From positions 1-64,000 of the forward strand of contig JAFPZX010000197.1 in assembly GCA_017417055.1 (NCBI GenBank): a stretch of 64,000 bases of DNA. The letters run 5' to 3'. Origin of the DNA: Anaerolineaceae bacterium. GTDB taxonomy: Bacteria; Chloroflexota; Anaerolineae; Anaerolineales; Anaerolineaceae. Positions within the stretch are counted from its first letter, which is position 1, and the number at the start of each line of letters is the position of its first letter. The notes below the pieces were generated by a model. That model did not search any database. It worked only from the letters and a program-made list of their open reading frames with translations, and was not told the DNA's origin. Both the position numbers and the translations under genes were made by a program. Positions 27,887-35,862 of this stretch are shown here, in pieces.

Positions 27887-28312
27887 TTATAAACCCCTAA
27901 TCAAAAAATCATTTGCTAATGTAAGAATAATTCGTCTGCTTTCAGTTGGCAGCAGATCCAATGATTCCTCATAAGAACACAGCCTGATTTCATGAATTTC
28001 ATCGGAAACAGGCGGGTGAGCCGGCAGCTCGTCTGTTTCGGCAAGAAAATAAATCACATCTTTGAATACCCCCGGCGCTTTGCGGACTTCATAAGTCTCC
28101 GATTCCCGAAACCCGGGGATGAACCGCGGCCGCAGCCCGGTTTCTTCCCAAATTTCCCGAAGCGCGGTTTGATGCTCGGTCTCGTTCCCTTCCACATGCC
28201 CCTTCGGAAAACAGTACCGTCCGCTGCGCTGCTGAACCAGAATATAACGGATTCCCCCATCCTCATTTCGCGCAAACACCACCGCCCCGCAGGATTTTTC
28301 TTTTTCCATCAT
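27887..28312 (-). CDS. NUDIX hydrolase, Ap4A-hydrolase type
   Basis: A 141-residue NUDIX protein with a complete box GHVEGNETEHQTALREIWEETGL at residues 38-60 and the diadenosine-tetraphosphatase-like N-terminus SCGAVVFARNEDGGIRYILVQQ. Most likely an asymmetric bis(5'-nucleosyl)-tetraphosphatase that removes alarmone-like dinucleotides; other nucleoside diphosphate substrates are possible. Lone gene; its neighbour on the right (28343) is in the same orientation, 30 bases upstream. Confidence 0.85.
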   Translation of the reverse strand: MMEKEKSCGAVVFARNEDGGIRYILVQQRSGRYCFPKGHVEGNETEHQTALREIWEETGLRPRFIPGFRESETYEVRKAPGVFKDVIYFLAETDELPAHPPVSDEIHEIRLCSYEESLDLLPTESRRIILTLANDFLIRGL

Positions 28313-28342
28313 AAATGCCTTCCCAAAAAATAATTATAAAAT

Positions 28343-29593
28343 TCAAATTTCTGCATATTTTTTGCTTTTTCCTCTGCCAACAGATTGAATATATCCTTCT
28401 GCCGTAAGTTTGTTTAGAATAGACAGAGTTTTTGTTTTCCCGAATCCCGTCGCTTCTGCAATTTCAGAACTGGACAAAGGCCCATTTTTGACTGCGAGAA
28501 ACACTTTATATTCATCGTTAGGAAGGTTATTTTTCTCTTCGATAACCGGCAGTGTGATTTTGATTGACTCTTCTGAGATATCGTAAACAGGTTTAATCAT
28601 ACTTTTGGTATAAGACTCATTTATTCTTCTGATCCCTGTTCCAAAACGTTCAATTAAATGCAATCTGAAGAATATATTCCCGATAATACGATTTCTCAAA
28701 ATTGAAATACCTCCTCGAAAATATTCTTCTTTACTCATCCCCTTCGGCAGTCCTCCCGGTGATGTGATCTCTATTCTGTTTTCGAACATAGCTACGTTGA
28801 TGTTGGCGTTCACATCCCAGGTCCTGTGGACGATTGCATTGGCAATTGCCTCCCGGTAGGCTTCCTCCGGAATCAGTGAAGTCGATATGCGCATACTTCC
28901 TTTTATTTGTTCATATTGATAATATTTTCTGTAAATGACTAAAGCCTGATCGTATTGTTTCAGAATTGATTCATGCTCATATGTTTCACGGTCCAGAATG
29001 ATGTTAATATTTTTTCCGAATCGAACAATATCAATGCCGGGAAAATTATTTTCATCAGCCAGTAATTCAGCCGCATTATTAAAACCGGTATCATCTTTGT
29101 AAAGCTCCAGTGTTTTCAGTGTGTCCTGTGTCACACTCTGCAAATGTAAGATTTCGGTCAATTTATTTTTAAGCAGGGAAAAATTAAGATCCTGTGTATG
29201 TGCTGTCAATTCTTCAAAACTGAGGTTCTGACCTTCAAGAATCAGCCTTGTAAGTTCCAGACGCTCTGCCGGAATCGTTGCGGTATCGTTTCTGCGGTAA
29301 GCTTTTGCCTTGTACATGTAAGGTTTATAAATGCCTTCAAAAACTGTCAGCGTTATAACTGATGTTTTTGTGTTTACTGACAATGTATATTCCGGAACCG
29401 GCTCTATGTTATCATTGATCCTGTTTTCAATATCAAGACATGTCTGTTTGGGGTTTTCAATTCCTTTTATGGAACTGTCATCTCTGATTCCAAATAATAT
29501 TTGACCGGTTCCGTAATTAGCGAAGGCGCTGACGGTTTTCAAAAATGTATTTGTCACAGTTTCTTTATATTCAAGGAATTTCGATTCTTTCAT
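28343..29593 (-). CDS. AlbA_2/Schlafen-type ATP-binding transcriptional regulator
   Basis: A 416-residue protein with an N-terminal AlbA_2 (Schlafen-like) domain (ESKFLEYKETVTNTFLKTVSAFANYGTGQILFGIRDD), a central GHKL-like ATPase part (YREAIANAIVHRTWDVNANINVAMFENRIEITSPGGLP) and a C-terminal winged helix (GPLSSSEIAEATGFGKTKTLSILNKLTAEGYIQ). This architecture is usually annotated as RecG-like helicase C-terminal protein or putative transcriptional regulator; the true function is not known. A+T-rich and alone, it behaves as an accessory gene. Confidence 0.8.
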   Translation of the reverse strand: MKESKFLEYKETVTNTFLKTVSAFANYGTGQILFGIRDDSSIKGIENPKQTCLDIENRINDNIEPVPEYTLSVNTKTSVITLTVFEGIYKPYMYKAKAYRRNDTATIPAERLELTRLILEGQNLSFEELTAHTQDLNFSLLKNKLTEILHLQSVTQDTLKTLELYKDDTGFNNAAELLADENNFPGIDIVRFGKNINIILDRETYEHESILKQYDQALVIYRKYYQYEQIKGSMRISTSLIPEEAYREAIANAIVHRTWDVNANINVAMFENRIEITSPGGLPKGMSKEEYFRGGISILRNRIIGNIFFRLHLIERFGTGIRRINESYTKSMIKPVYDISEESIKITLPVIEEKNNLPNDEYKVFLAVKNGPLSSSEIAEATGFGKTKTLSILNKLTAEGYIQSVGRGKSKKYAEI

Positions 29594-29617
29594 TGTTCAC
29601 CTCAAACAGCTATTACG

Positions 29618-29700
29618 TATTGAGTCTCAGTAACCTGTTTTTGTTGACTCAGCCTTGAGCTAACAGAACAGGATGCATTGACTCATTTTCAATAGTTACC
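29618..29700. repeat. Intergenic palindromic element, family C
   Basis: An imperfect inverted repeat with arms TGAGTCTCAGTAACCTGTTTTTGTTGACTC and GAACAGGATGCATTGACTCA. Family C is defined by GAGTCAA...CCTGTTTT...TTGACTC / GAGT..AACA..GAACAGG..GCATTGACTC; other copies are at 35613, 41924, 56767, 57286 and 59682. Confidence 0.65.
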
Positions 29701-29718
29701 ATTTTATTTTGAATTATA

Positions 29719-29782
29719 ACCGAAAAACGAACGAAAAAACGGGCGTATTTAAATACGCCCGTTTTTTCGTTCGTTTTTCGGT
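29719..29782. terminator. 64-bp perfect palindrome, probable bidirectional terminator
   Basis: Bases 29719-29782 are perfectly self-complementary around the centre 29750/29751 (TATTT|AAATA) with no unpaired base. The stem contains ACCGAAAAACGAACG, a run of six A's, and CGGGCG; the second half supplies TTTTTTCG on either strand. It can end the acetyltransferase transcript arriving from the right and equally well block plus-strand reading. Confidence 0.85.
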
Positions 29783-29856
29783 CGAATTTGCAAAATACGT
29801 TCGCAACGAATCATCCTGTTCAGGAAATTATGTTGTTTTGTGATATTGCTGCTTCT

Positions 29857-30300
29857 TCACAAACGTCTCAGCATGATATATTCTTCCTCATTTTCCCGAA
29901 CAACTTCGAAACCCAATGAGCGGTACAGCTTTACCGCGTAATTGGCTTTCTGCACGGAAAGCGAAACACCCGGATAGCCGGATTCCCGGAGCAAAGACAG
30001 CATCCGTTTCATCAATTCAGTCCCGATTCCCTGGCCGCGGTATTCCGGTAAAAGAGAAATGGCAAGAGAGGGTGTTTGGTCGTCAATATGTCCGTAGTCA
30101 TTCATGATGCGAACCCAGACGGCGCCGACGATTCTCCCATCCACTTCAGCCGCAATACAGTGATCGTCCGGATTTTTTCCGAAATTTTCGATGTAGACCT
30201 GCAGCTCCGGCTGATCCACAATGCTCCGCTCCGGCGAGGTGACGCCCTCCGGGATAAAGATCGCCTGATACAGGAATTCTTTAAGGAAGCACTGATTCAT
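29857..30300 (-). CDS. GNAT acetyltransferase with element-derived N-terminus
   Basis: GNAT-fold N-acetyltransferase, acetyl-CoA site in LLPEYRGQGIGTELMKRML, followed by VSLSVQKANYAVKLYRSLGFEVV and EYIMLRRL. The start at 30300 gives 147 residues. The first codons (MNQCFLK) are read from the end of a family-B palindromic repeat (30281-30376), directly before LKEFLYQAIFIPEG, which is a typical early GNAT segment. The frame remains open through the element to 30393, but those residues are repeat sequence. The first beta strand of the fold (usually about 10-15 residues before this point) has therefore been lost or replaced. Substrate unknown. Confidence 0.8.
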   Translation of the reverse strand: MNQCFLKEFLYQAIFIPEGVTSPERSIVDQPELQVYIENFGKNPDDHCIAAEVDGRIVGAVWVRIMNDYGHIDDQTPSLAISLLPEYRGQGIGTELMKRMLSLLRESGYPGVSLSVQKANYAVKLYRSLGFEVVRENEEEYIMLRRL

Positions 30301-30376
30301 TAAGGTTCCGGGACTGTTTTGCGCAAAGCGCAGAACTGTACTTCCGCCTTTCCCGGAGTTAATCACCGTTTTCTTA
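30281..30376. repeat. Palindromic element, family B
   Basis: About 95 bp with outer arms TTAAGGAAGCACTGATTCATTAA and TTAATCACCGTTTTCTTA, then GGTTCCGGGACTGTTTTGCGC and GCGCAGAACTGTACTTCCGCC. Other copies: 33181, 36895, 46605, 49021, 50139, 56666, 58971 and 63676. It overlaps the 5' end of the acetyltransferase gene and abuts the 3' end of the LUD-domain gene. Confidence 0.7.
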
Positions 30377-31003
30377 GAACCCCAGATCGTCATTGACCAG
30401 GATCACGTGGATGCGGCCGGCATGACGGGAGAAGCGGGTGATGAGGATTTGGCAGCAGATGGTGTCCGGAGATTTGCAGTCCATGCAGGTGCCGGTTTTC
30501 GTGCAGGGTGTGTTCAGTCCAAAACGCTGGGTGTTGATCGGTGCGGCTACATTGCGGGCACGCTTCATAGCGCCGTCCCAGTCGTCGCAGACCTTATTCA
30601 TCCCGACGATCATGACGACTTTGCGCGGTCCCTGCGCGATTGCGCTCACACGGTTGGCGTTTCCGTCAATATTGATCAGAACCCCGTCCTGCGTGATGGC
30701 ATTGGAGCTGGAAAGGAAGACATCCGCGTCGTAAGCCATCAGCATGGCAGCCCGTTTGTCTTCATAAGCGTCACGGTCAATAAAGTTATAATTCCCATTT
30801 TTGAGCGCATCCACCAGACCGATCTCGTGCACGCTCATTCCGCCGCCCATGGTCACAGAGCTCCCTTCCGGGATCAGAGAAAGAGCGATTTCCTTTGCTT
30901 CTTCTTTTGACGCGGCATAATAACCGGTCATATTGCGGGATTTGAGCCCCTTGATCACTGTCTGAGCCAGGAGCTCGTTTCGTTTGGTGATGTTCTCATT
31001 CAT
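30374..31003 (-). CDS. LUD domain protein (lactate utilisation family, DUF162)
   Basis: A 209-residue protein with the LUD fold: NMTGYYAASKEEAKEIALSLIPEGSSVTMGGGMSVHEIGL, FLSSSNAITQDGVLINIDGNANRVSA, GPRKVVMIVGMNKV and the C-terminal CTKTGTCMDCKSPDTICC. The cysteine cluster suggests a metal or Fe-S site. LutC-type relatives take part in lactate oxidation, but this short stand-alone form lacks LutA/LutB partners and its role is unknown. Its stop lies at the edge of a family-B repeat. Confidence 0.88.
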   Translation of the reverse strand: MNENITKRNELLAQTVIKGLKSRNMTGYYAASKEEAKEIALSLIPEGSSVTMGGGMSVHEIGLVDALKNGNYNFIDRDAYEDKRAAMLMAYDADVFLSSSNAITQDGVLINIDGNANRVSAIAQGPRKVVMIVGMNKVCDDWDGAMKRARNVAAPINTQRFGLNTPCTKTGTCMDCKSPDTICCQILITRFSRHAGRIHVILVNDDLGF

Positions 31004-31026
31004 GGCATGACTCGATTCTTTGACGT

Positions 31027-31734
31027 TTAGATTTTTGACAAAAAGGACTGCATTTCAGCGAGATCGCCATGCGGAAATTCGGAAAGATCATCCCCTTTGT
31101 TGTTGATAAGGCAGTCAGTCAGAAGAAAAACGCGCATACCGAGCTGATCCGCGACCATATCATCCTCCACATCATTCCCGATCATCAGGCACTCACTGGC
31201 AGCGACTTTTGCACGGCGCGCAAGCTCGCGATAATAACCCAGATTCGGTTTGGTGAAACCGATGTTTTCATAGCTGGTGTAAAAATCGAAATCCTCCGGT
31301 TCCAGTCCAGCCCAGCGCATACGGCTCTCTTGAGCGATAGCGGGAAAAACCGGATTGGTTGCCAAAGCCACCTGCAGCCCTTTTTCTCTCACTGCTTTGA
31401 CGATTCTCGCCATCTTGTAATTGTATCCACAGATCTCTTTTAATTTTTGAAACTCGTGCTTATAAAAATCTGTAAACAACGATTTATGAGTACGCGCCTG
31501 GTCACCGATAGAATGCGTGTAATCTTCCCAGAAAACAGCTTCGTTAGTGCGGAGTCCATTATTTTTTTTCATAGCTTCGGCTGCATGTTTAATCGCTTTT
31601 ATCAGGGTATTTGGTTCATAACCGAAAGAAGCTAATTTTTTTGCAAGCAGCATGAAGTAATTTTCTATTAATAATTCCTGGTCTAATGGCAGCAGCGTTC
31701 CATCCAAATCAAAAAAAACAGCTTTGATCATCAA
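31027..31734 (-). CDS. HAD-superfamily hydrolase
   Basis: A 235-residue haloacid-dehalogenase-type phosphatase with motif I FFDLDGTLLP, motif II ATNP, Lys in FTKPNLGYYRELARRA, and motif III MIGNDVEDDMVADQLGM. An alpha-helical C1 cap lies between motifs I and II, as in small-molecule phosphatases. Substrate not predictable. It is 23 bases upstream of the LUD gene and probably cotranscribed with it. The 80 bases before it (31735-31817) carry its promoter and no gene. Confidence 0.85.
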   Translation of the reverse strand: MMIKAVFFDLDGTLLPLDQELLIENYFMLLAKKLASFGYEPNTLIKAIKHAAEAMKKNNGLRTNEAVFWEDYTHSIGDQARTHKSLFTDFYKHEFQKLKEICGYNYKMARIVKAVREKGLQVALATNPVFPAIAQESRMRWAGLEPEDFDFYTSYENIGFTKPNLGYYRELARRAKVAASECLMIGNDVEDDMVADQLGMRVFLLTDCLINNKGDDLSEFPHGDLAEMQSFLSKI

Positions 31735-31817
31735 TCCCTCAAAAACGATAATATTCCATAATTATATTCTGTATTATACACGTGTTTTGGTTTTAATGCC
31801 TGTATTTTTACATGTTA

Positions 31818-32312
31818 TTAATATCTTACCCGGTTCCACCAAGTATCCGCTTCATCACGGGACCGGAAAATGATGATGTTCTTTCCGGAGGCGTTTTTTC
31901 CCAGCAGTTCATAAATCCGTCTCAGCTGGTCACGGGGAAAGTCTTTGATCCACTGTTGGAATTCCGGATCAAATTCCGTTTCAACCCAGGGAAGGTCCTC
32001 GTGAGCTTTGCCGACCCTGGTCCGAGCTCCTTCCAGACAGATATCCGCTGGATAGTCCAGGAAGAAAACCGTATCACAGTGTTTCAGGCGGGTTTCCAGG
32101 GTTCGGATGTAATTCCCGTCAATGATCCATTGGTCCGCTTTCAGGATTTGTTCAAGAGAGGCATCGAATTCTTCCCGGGTGACGTTTGTGCGGTCAGCTT
32201 TGTGCCAAATCTGATCCAGATAAAAGAGCGGCAGTCCGGTCAGATCCCGTAATTTTCTCGCAAAGGTGCTTTTTCCGGCTCCCGGGCAGCCGATAACAAG
32301 AATTCGTTTCAT
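31818..32312 (-). CDS. P-loop kinase (FlaR/adenylate-kinase-like)
   Basis: A 164-residue P-loop protein with Walker A GCPGAGKST at residues 8-16, the DxxWH and WIIDGNY segments and the lid stretch ICLEGARTRVGKAHEDLPW, as in proteins labelled 'DNA topology modulation protein FlaR' or AAA-type adenylate kinases. The likely activity is phosphoryl transfer to a nucleotide-like small molecule; the topology label has weak support. It follows the alpha/beta hydrolase gene by ten bases, in one unit. Confidence 0.8.
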   Translation of the reverse strand: MKRILVIGCPGAGKSTFARKLRDLTGLPLFYLDQIWHKADRTNVTREEFDASLEQILKADQWIIDGNYIRTLETRLKHCDTVFFLDYPADICLEGARTRVGKAHEDLPWVETEFDPEFQQWIKDFPRDQLRRIYELLGKNASGKNIIIFRSRDEADTWWNRVRY

Positions 32313-32322
32313 CTCAGGGTTC

Positions 32323-33174
32323 TCAATTCTGATTATCGTCCGCTGATGGTACTGATAAAACCGGAGCCATTATGGCACATAGTCTTTTCCTCGCCAGTTG
32401 TGCCTTTGAGGTCCAGGGCTGCATCATGTCAAAAGCGTGGACCTTCCCGGAGTAGATATCCAAAGAGGCCGGAACACCGGCGTCCCGCAGGTTTTTGATA
32501 AAAGTCAGCGTCTCGTCATAAAATGGCTCCCCTTTGCAGACAAAGGTGTAAGCACTCGGAAGTCCGGCGTAATCCGTTTCCCGTGAGGGTGAGGCGTATT
32601 TCGGAATCGGTGAGGTTCCGTAGAGGGAGCCGAGATACAGCTTCCATGCCTGATGATTTTTGGTTGTATTCCAAAAATATCCGTGATTGTTTGCGGAGGA
32701 CGGTGTATCATAACAATCCAGCATGGGATAGAGCGGCAGCTGAAAGGCAACGGGAATTTTGCCCTTGTCACGAGCCATCATGCAGACGGCAGCTGCCAGT
32801 CCGCCTCCCGCGCTTTCTCCGCCGACAATGATTTTGTCTTTTTGGATCATGAGCTCTTCAGCATGCGTGTATATATATTCCAGTGCCGCGTAACAGTCTT
32901 CCACTGCGGCTGGGTATGGAGCCTGCCAGGAAAGTCTGTAACCGGGTGACACTAAGACAGCGCCGAACTTTTCCGCCAGTACCTTTCCCGCGGACAGGTA
33001 CAACATGTCTGCCATGCCGGTCAGATATCCACCGCCGTGGAACCAGAGGATCCCCGGCAGGTTTGATTGCTGTGACTCCGGGCGCAGAAGAATCAGTTTC
33101 AGTTTACCTGCACCTGACTGGATATATATTTTGTGTCTTTTTAGTTTCATTACAATGTTTTTAGTGTCGGACAA
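32323..33174 (-). CDS. Alpha/beta hydrolase, HSL-type esterase
   Basis: A 283-residue esterase with the oxyanion motif HGGGY (in WFHGGGYLTGM), nucleophile elbow GGESAGGG, and C-terminal catalytic Asp/His in FYDETLTFIKNL and GKVHAFDM. The set is typical of hormone-sensitive-lipase-family carboxylesterases acting on short acyl or acetyl esters. No signal peptide, hence cytoplasmic. First gene of a unit with the kinase at 31818. Confidence 0.88.
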   Translation of the reverse strand: MSDTKNIVMKLKRHKIYIQSGAGKLKLILLRPESQQSNLPGILWFHGGGYLTGMADMLYLSAGKVLAEKFGAVLVSPGYRLSWQAPYPAAVEDCYAALEYIYTHAEELMIQKDKIIVGGESAGGGLAAAVCMMARDKGKIPVAFQLPLYPMLDCYDTPSSANNHGYFWNTTKNHQAWKLYLGSLYGTSPIPKYASPSRETDYAGLPSAYTFVCKGEPFYDETLTFIKNLRDAGVPASLDIYSGKVHAFDMMQPWTSKAQLARKRLCAIMAPVLSVPSADDNQN

Positions 33175-33180
33175 TCATCA

Positions 33181-33264
33181 GGAAAGCTCTGATTTATGCC
33201 CGAGAAGGCGGGAGGGCAGTTCTGCGCTTCGCGCAAAACCGTCCCCATATCCCAATTAACGCTT
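33181..33264. repeat. Palindromic element, family B
   Basis: Arms GGAAAGCTCTGATTTATGCCCGAGAAGGCGGGAGGG (left) and CCCAATTAACGCTT (right), centre CAGTTCTGCGCTTCGCGCAAAACCGTCCCC. It ends at the stop codon of the permease-GGDEF gene, whose TAA (33263-33265 region) lies in the terminal CGCTTAA of the element. Confidence 0.65.
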
Positions 33265-35497
33265 AAATTGTAACTGAATGTCCTTTCATGAGGTTCTTTT
33301 GTTCATACATCATCCGGTCTGCCCGTGTAAATACGTCAAGAATCTGTTCATCTTTGTCTTTGTCGTATTCAGCCATGCCCACAGCCAGCGAAGATCCGAT
33401 CAGCTGCCGCTCTTCTGGTGTCAGGTTATTGACTCTGGATAAAAGATCCTGCCGGCTTTTGTAATCATTTCCCTGCAGAATGACGGCAAACTCATCTCCG
33501 CCGATTCGGAACACCGGACTGTGTTTATAAACCGTGCAGATCAGTTTGCAGGCATTGCGGATGCTGTTGTCACCGGCGCTGTGACCGATTTTGTCGTTGA
33601 TGATTTTCAAATCGTTCACGTCGGCAATCACGATCGCGAATTCGATTGCTTTCCGTGCCTGAATCTGATCATTCAGCGCATTTTCATAGCGGGCATAGGC
33701 AAGTCTGTTTTTCACGCCGGTCAGGGCATCCGTAGCGGCTGTATTTTCTGCCATTTCCAGCTGCCGCTGGTGTTCCTTTTCCCGTTTTTGCATCAGCTGG
33801 TAATTTGTCATCATGATCGCTGTTGAGATAATGAATATCACAAATGAGGCAACCGTGTACAAGGTGTTGACATTGTTGATGCGGTCGGAACGGCTTTGCA
33901 GATAGTCGGTCACCTGTTCCGGTGTATGCGGATTGCCGATATTGTTCTCATAATAATCTCGGATTTCCATCATGGTGTTGTTTGTGAAATTCTGTGTTGC
34001 CCGCGTGACCCACATCATGCCGGTGAACAATACCAGCAAAAGCAGCATCACCCAGACAATCATGGAATGACCGTACTTCCGTTCCTTATCTTTGATGACC
34101 AGCCAGCGGAAATAAGCCAGCCCGAGCATTGCCCAAATGGTGAAAAGAATATAGGATTCAGGAGCCATCGCGCCGGTTGACAGCAGGTTCGGGAAAAGCA
34201 GCATGGCGGCAAAGCCAACCATCAGAATGAAACTGAGGAGTCCGGTAGTTTCTTCAAGTTTGCCGTGATTTCTTTTTGCGTCCACAAAAACGGCATATGA
34301 GGCAATGCCGTAAATGATCGTTGATCCGAGTGTGGTGACATCGACGATCCAGCCAATGGCAGTTCTGCCAAGGAACGGAATCAGAAGGGAAACAGAAACA
34401 ATAAAATAAACAGCCTTTGACGGGACGTGATTTTTGTTAAGGGTTTGAAGCTTCTTTGAGGCGGAGCCGTTTCGTGCCATGGCATACAGCAGACGGCTCA
34501 GCGCTGTCGTGTTGCCGATCAGACTCGTCAGAATCACGCCCAGCAGCGCCAGCATCAGGATGAAAACCCCCAGATCTCCCATATAATATTCCGCTGCGTA
34601 AAATGCCGGAATCGCTTTGAGCCCTTCCAGGTTCCCCATGTCCCGCAGATAGTCCAGCCAGGAGGCGTATTCCGGCGGATAGGCGGAAATCGAAAGCAGA
34701 CAGACAAAAAGGTAAAGGACTGTCGTCAGTATGACAGAGATATTCAAGATTTTGCGGGATTTGTGGACCGGGAACGCAAATTCTTCTGAAAAATGGGTGA
34801 TGTTTTCGAATCCGATAAATGCCCAGGGAGAAATTACGGCAATCCGCACGATCTGTGAAATTGCCGAAGTGTTCGTGAGAAAATAGGGCTTATAGCTGAA
34901 CCCGCTGCTGCGGTGGGAAAAGACCGCCCACAACGCACAAAGCGTGAATCCGCCGACAAAAATCAGTGCGGCCGCGATCATGATCCATTGCGGGATCTTG
35001 CGGCTGTTGGCGCACAGCAGGCCGATCAGCAGAATAGTTATAATCGAAAGCAGCGCCTCTCCAAAATAAACCTGATACCCGAATATTTGATAATGGAAGC
35101 CAAAGCGGAAAATGTCGCCCAAAAAGTATCTGGTGAATAAGGGAACAGAGGTTATATTTGCCCACAGTACCGCCATATAGGTCAGCAGCAGGAACCAGGC
35201 GGACAGAAATCCGTAATCATTCCCGCAGATTTTGCGGGTGTAGGAATAAATGCCGCCGGCATTCGGGTTTTGTCTGATCATGTATTGCAGGTTGTGCGTG
35301 ACAATCAAAATTACAGCCATACCAAGCAGCAGCCCGACGGTTGTTCCCATAATCCCGGCCTGAGCCAGGTAGGCGTTGCAGGTGACTACAAAGGATCCCC
35401 AGCCGATGCTGGTCCCGATGGAAAATGCCCAGACGCCTAAAGGACTGAAATAGGGTTTGAGATGGTTGTCGGAAGCTGATTGTTTACTTTGAACCAT
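33263..35497 (-). CDS. APC-family amino acid permease fused to a GGDEF domain
   Basis: The 744-residue protein joins an amino-acid/polyamine transporter to a diguanylate cyclase domain. Residues 1 to about 480 have the APC pattern of about 12 membrane helices, with the TM1 motif VWAFSIGTSIGWGSFV and PNAGGIYSYTRKICG and the TM6-type SPWAFIGFENITHF. Two more hydrophobic segments (about 480-500 and 550-575) flank an extracellular loop. A short coiled coil (QLMQKREKEHQRQLEMAENT) leads into the GGDEF domain, DALTGVKNRLAY to the end, with an intact RIGGDEF (670-674); no RxxD inhibitory site precedes it. Suggested role: a transporter or transporter-derived sensor coupling amino-acid availability to c-di-GMP. 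The start at 35497 has GAGG seven bases upstream and is preferred to 35509. Confidence 0.92.
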   Translation of the reverse strand: MVQSKQSASDNHLKPYFSPLGVWAFSIGTSIGWGSFVVTCNAYLAQAGIMGTTVGLLLGMAVILIVTHNLQYMIRQNPNAGGIYSYTRKICGNDYGFLSAWFLLLTYMAVLWANITSVPLFTRYFLGDIFRFGFHYQIFGYQVYFGEALLSIITILLIGLLCANSRKIPQWIMIAAALIFVGGFTLCALWAVFSHRSSGFSYKPYFLTNTSAISQIVRIAVISPWAFIGFENITHFSEEFAFPVHKSRKILNISVILTTVLYLFVCLLSISAYPPEYASWLDYLRDMGNLEGLKAIPAFYAAEYYMGDLGVFILMLALLGVILTSLIGNTTALSRLLYAMARNGSASKKLQTLNKNHVPSKAVYFIVSVSLLIPFLGRTAIGWIVDVTTLGSTIIYGIASYAVFVDAKRNHGKLEETTGLLSFILMVGFAAMLLFPNLLSTGAMAPESYILFTIWAMLGLAYFRWLVIKDKERKYGHSMIVWVMLLLLVLFTGMMWVTRATQNFTNNTMMEIRDYYENNIGNPHTPEQVTDYLQSRSDRINNVNTLYTVASFVIFIISTAIMMTNYQLMQKREKEHQRQLEMAENTAATDALTGVKNRLAYARYENALNDQIQARKAIEFAIVIADVNDLKIINDKIGHSAGDNSIRNACKLICTVYKHSPVFRIGGDEFAVILQGNDYKSRQDLLSRVNNLTPEERQLIGSSLAVGMAEYDKDKDEQILDVFTRADRMMYEQKNLMKGHSVTI

Positions 35498-35509
35498 AGT
35501 TTTCCTCAT

Positions 35510-35813
35510 TTCGATGTTATGGTAACTTCGTCAGAGCTGATTTTATATCCCGATGGTGCTGCCGGAAGTCCTGATTCCTTTGCCGGAGTTGTTTTCATTG
35601 ACTCGGATTTGAATCAACAGAACAGGCTGCGTTGATTTTTTTTTCACGCAAAATGGCCATTGATCAGCGTTTCCTTAAAATCTGTGTCTATTATCTGATC
35701 CGTTACACAATGGTATAAGTTTATTTTACTGCAATGCTCATTCAATAATTATATGCTAAAAACGGGCAGAATCTATTAATTCAGGATAGAAAACCGATTT
35801 CGTCATCAGTCCT
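35510..35813. other. Intergenic region between permease-GGDEF and azlC
   Basis: No gene is seen. A half copy of the family-C repeat (TTGACTCGGATTTGAATCAACAGAACAGGCTGCGTTGA) lies at about 35606-35640. The rest is A+T-rich and carries the divergent promoters; the one for the permease gene could not be pinned down. Confidence 0.5.
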
Positions 35814-35841
35814 TTGCAGCATCTGACCGAGGGATTATAAT
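35814..35841 (+). promoter_or_regulatory. Promoter of azlCD
   Basis: TTGCAG (35814-35819), 16-base spacer, TATAAT (35836-35841). Transcription should start near 35848, which excludes the in-frame TTG at 35842 as start and favours the ATG at 35863. Confidence 0.65.
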
Positions 35842-35862
35842 TTGATTCGGGAATCAATCTGC

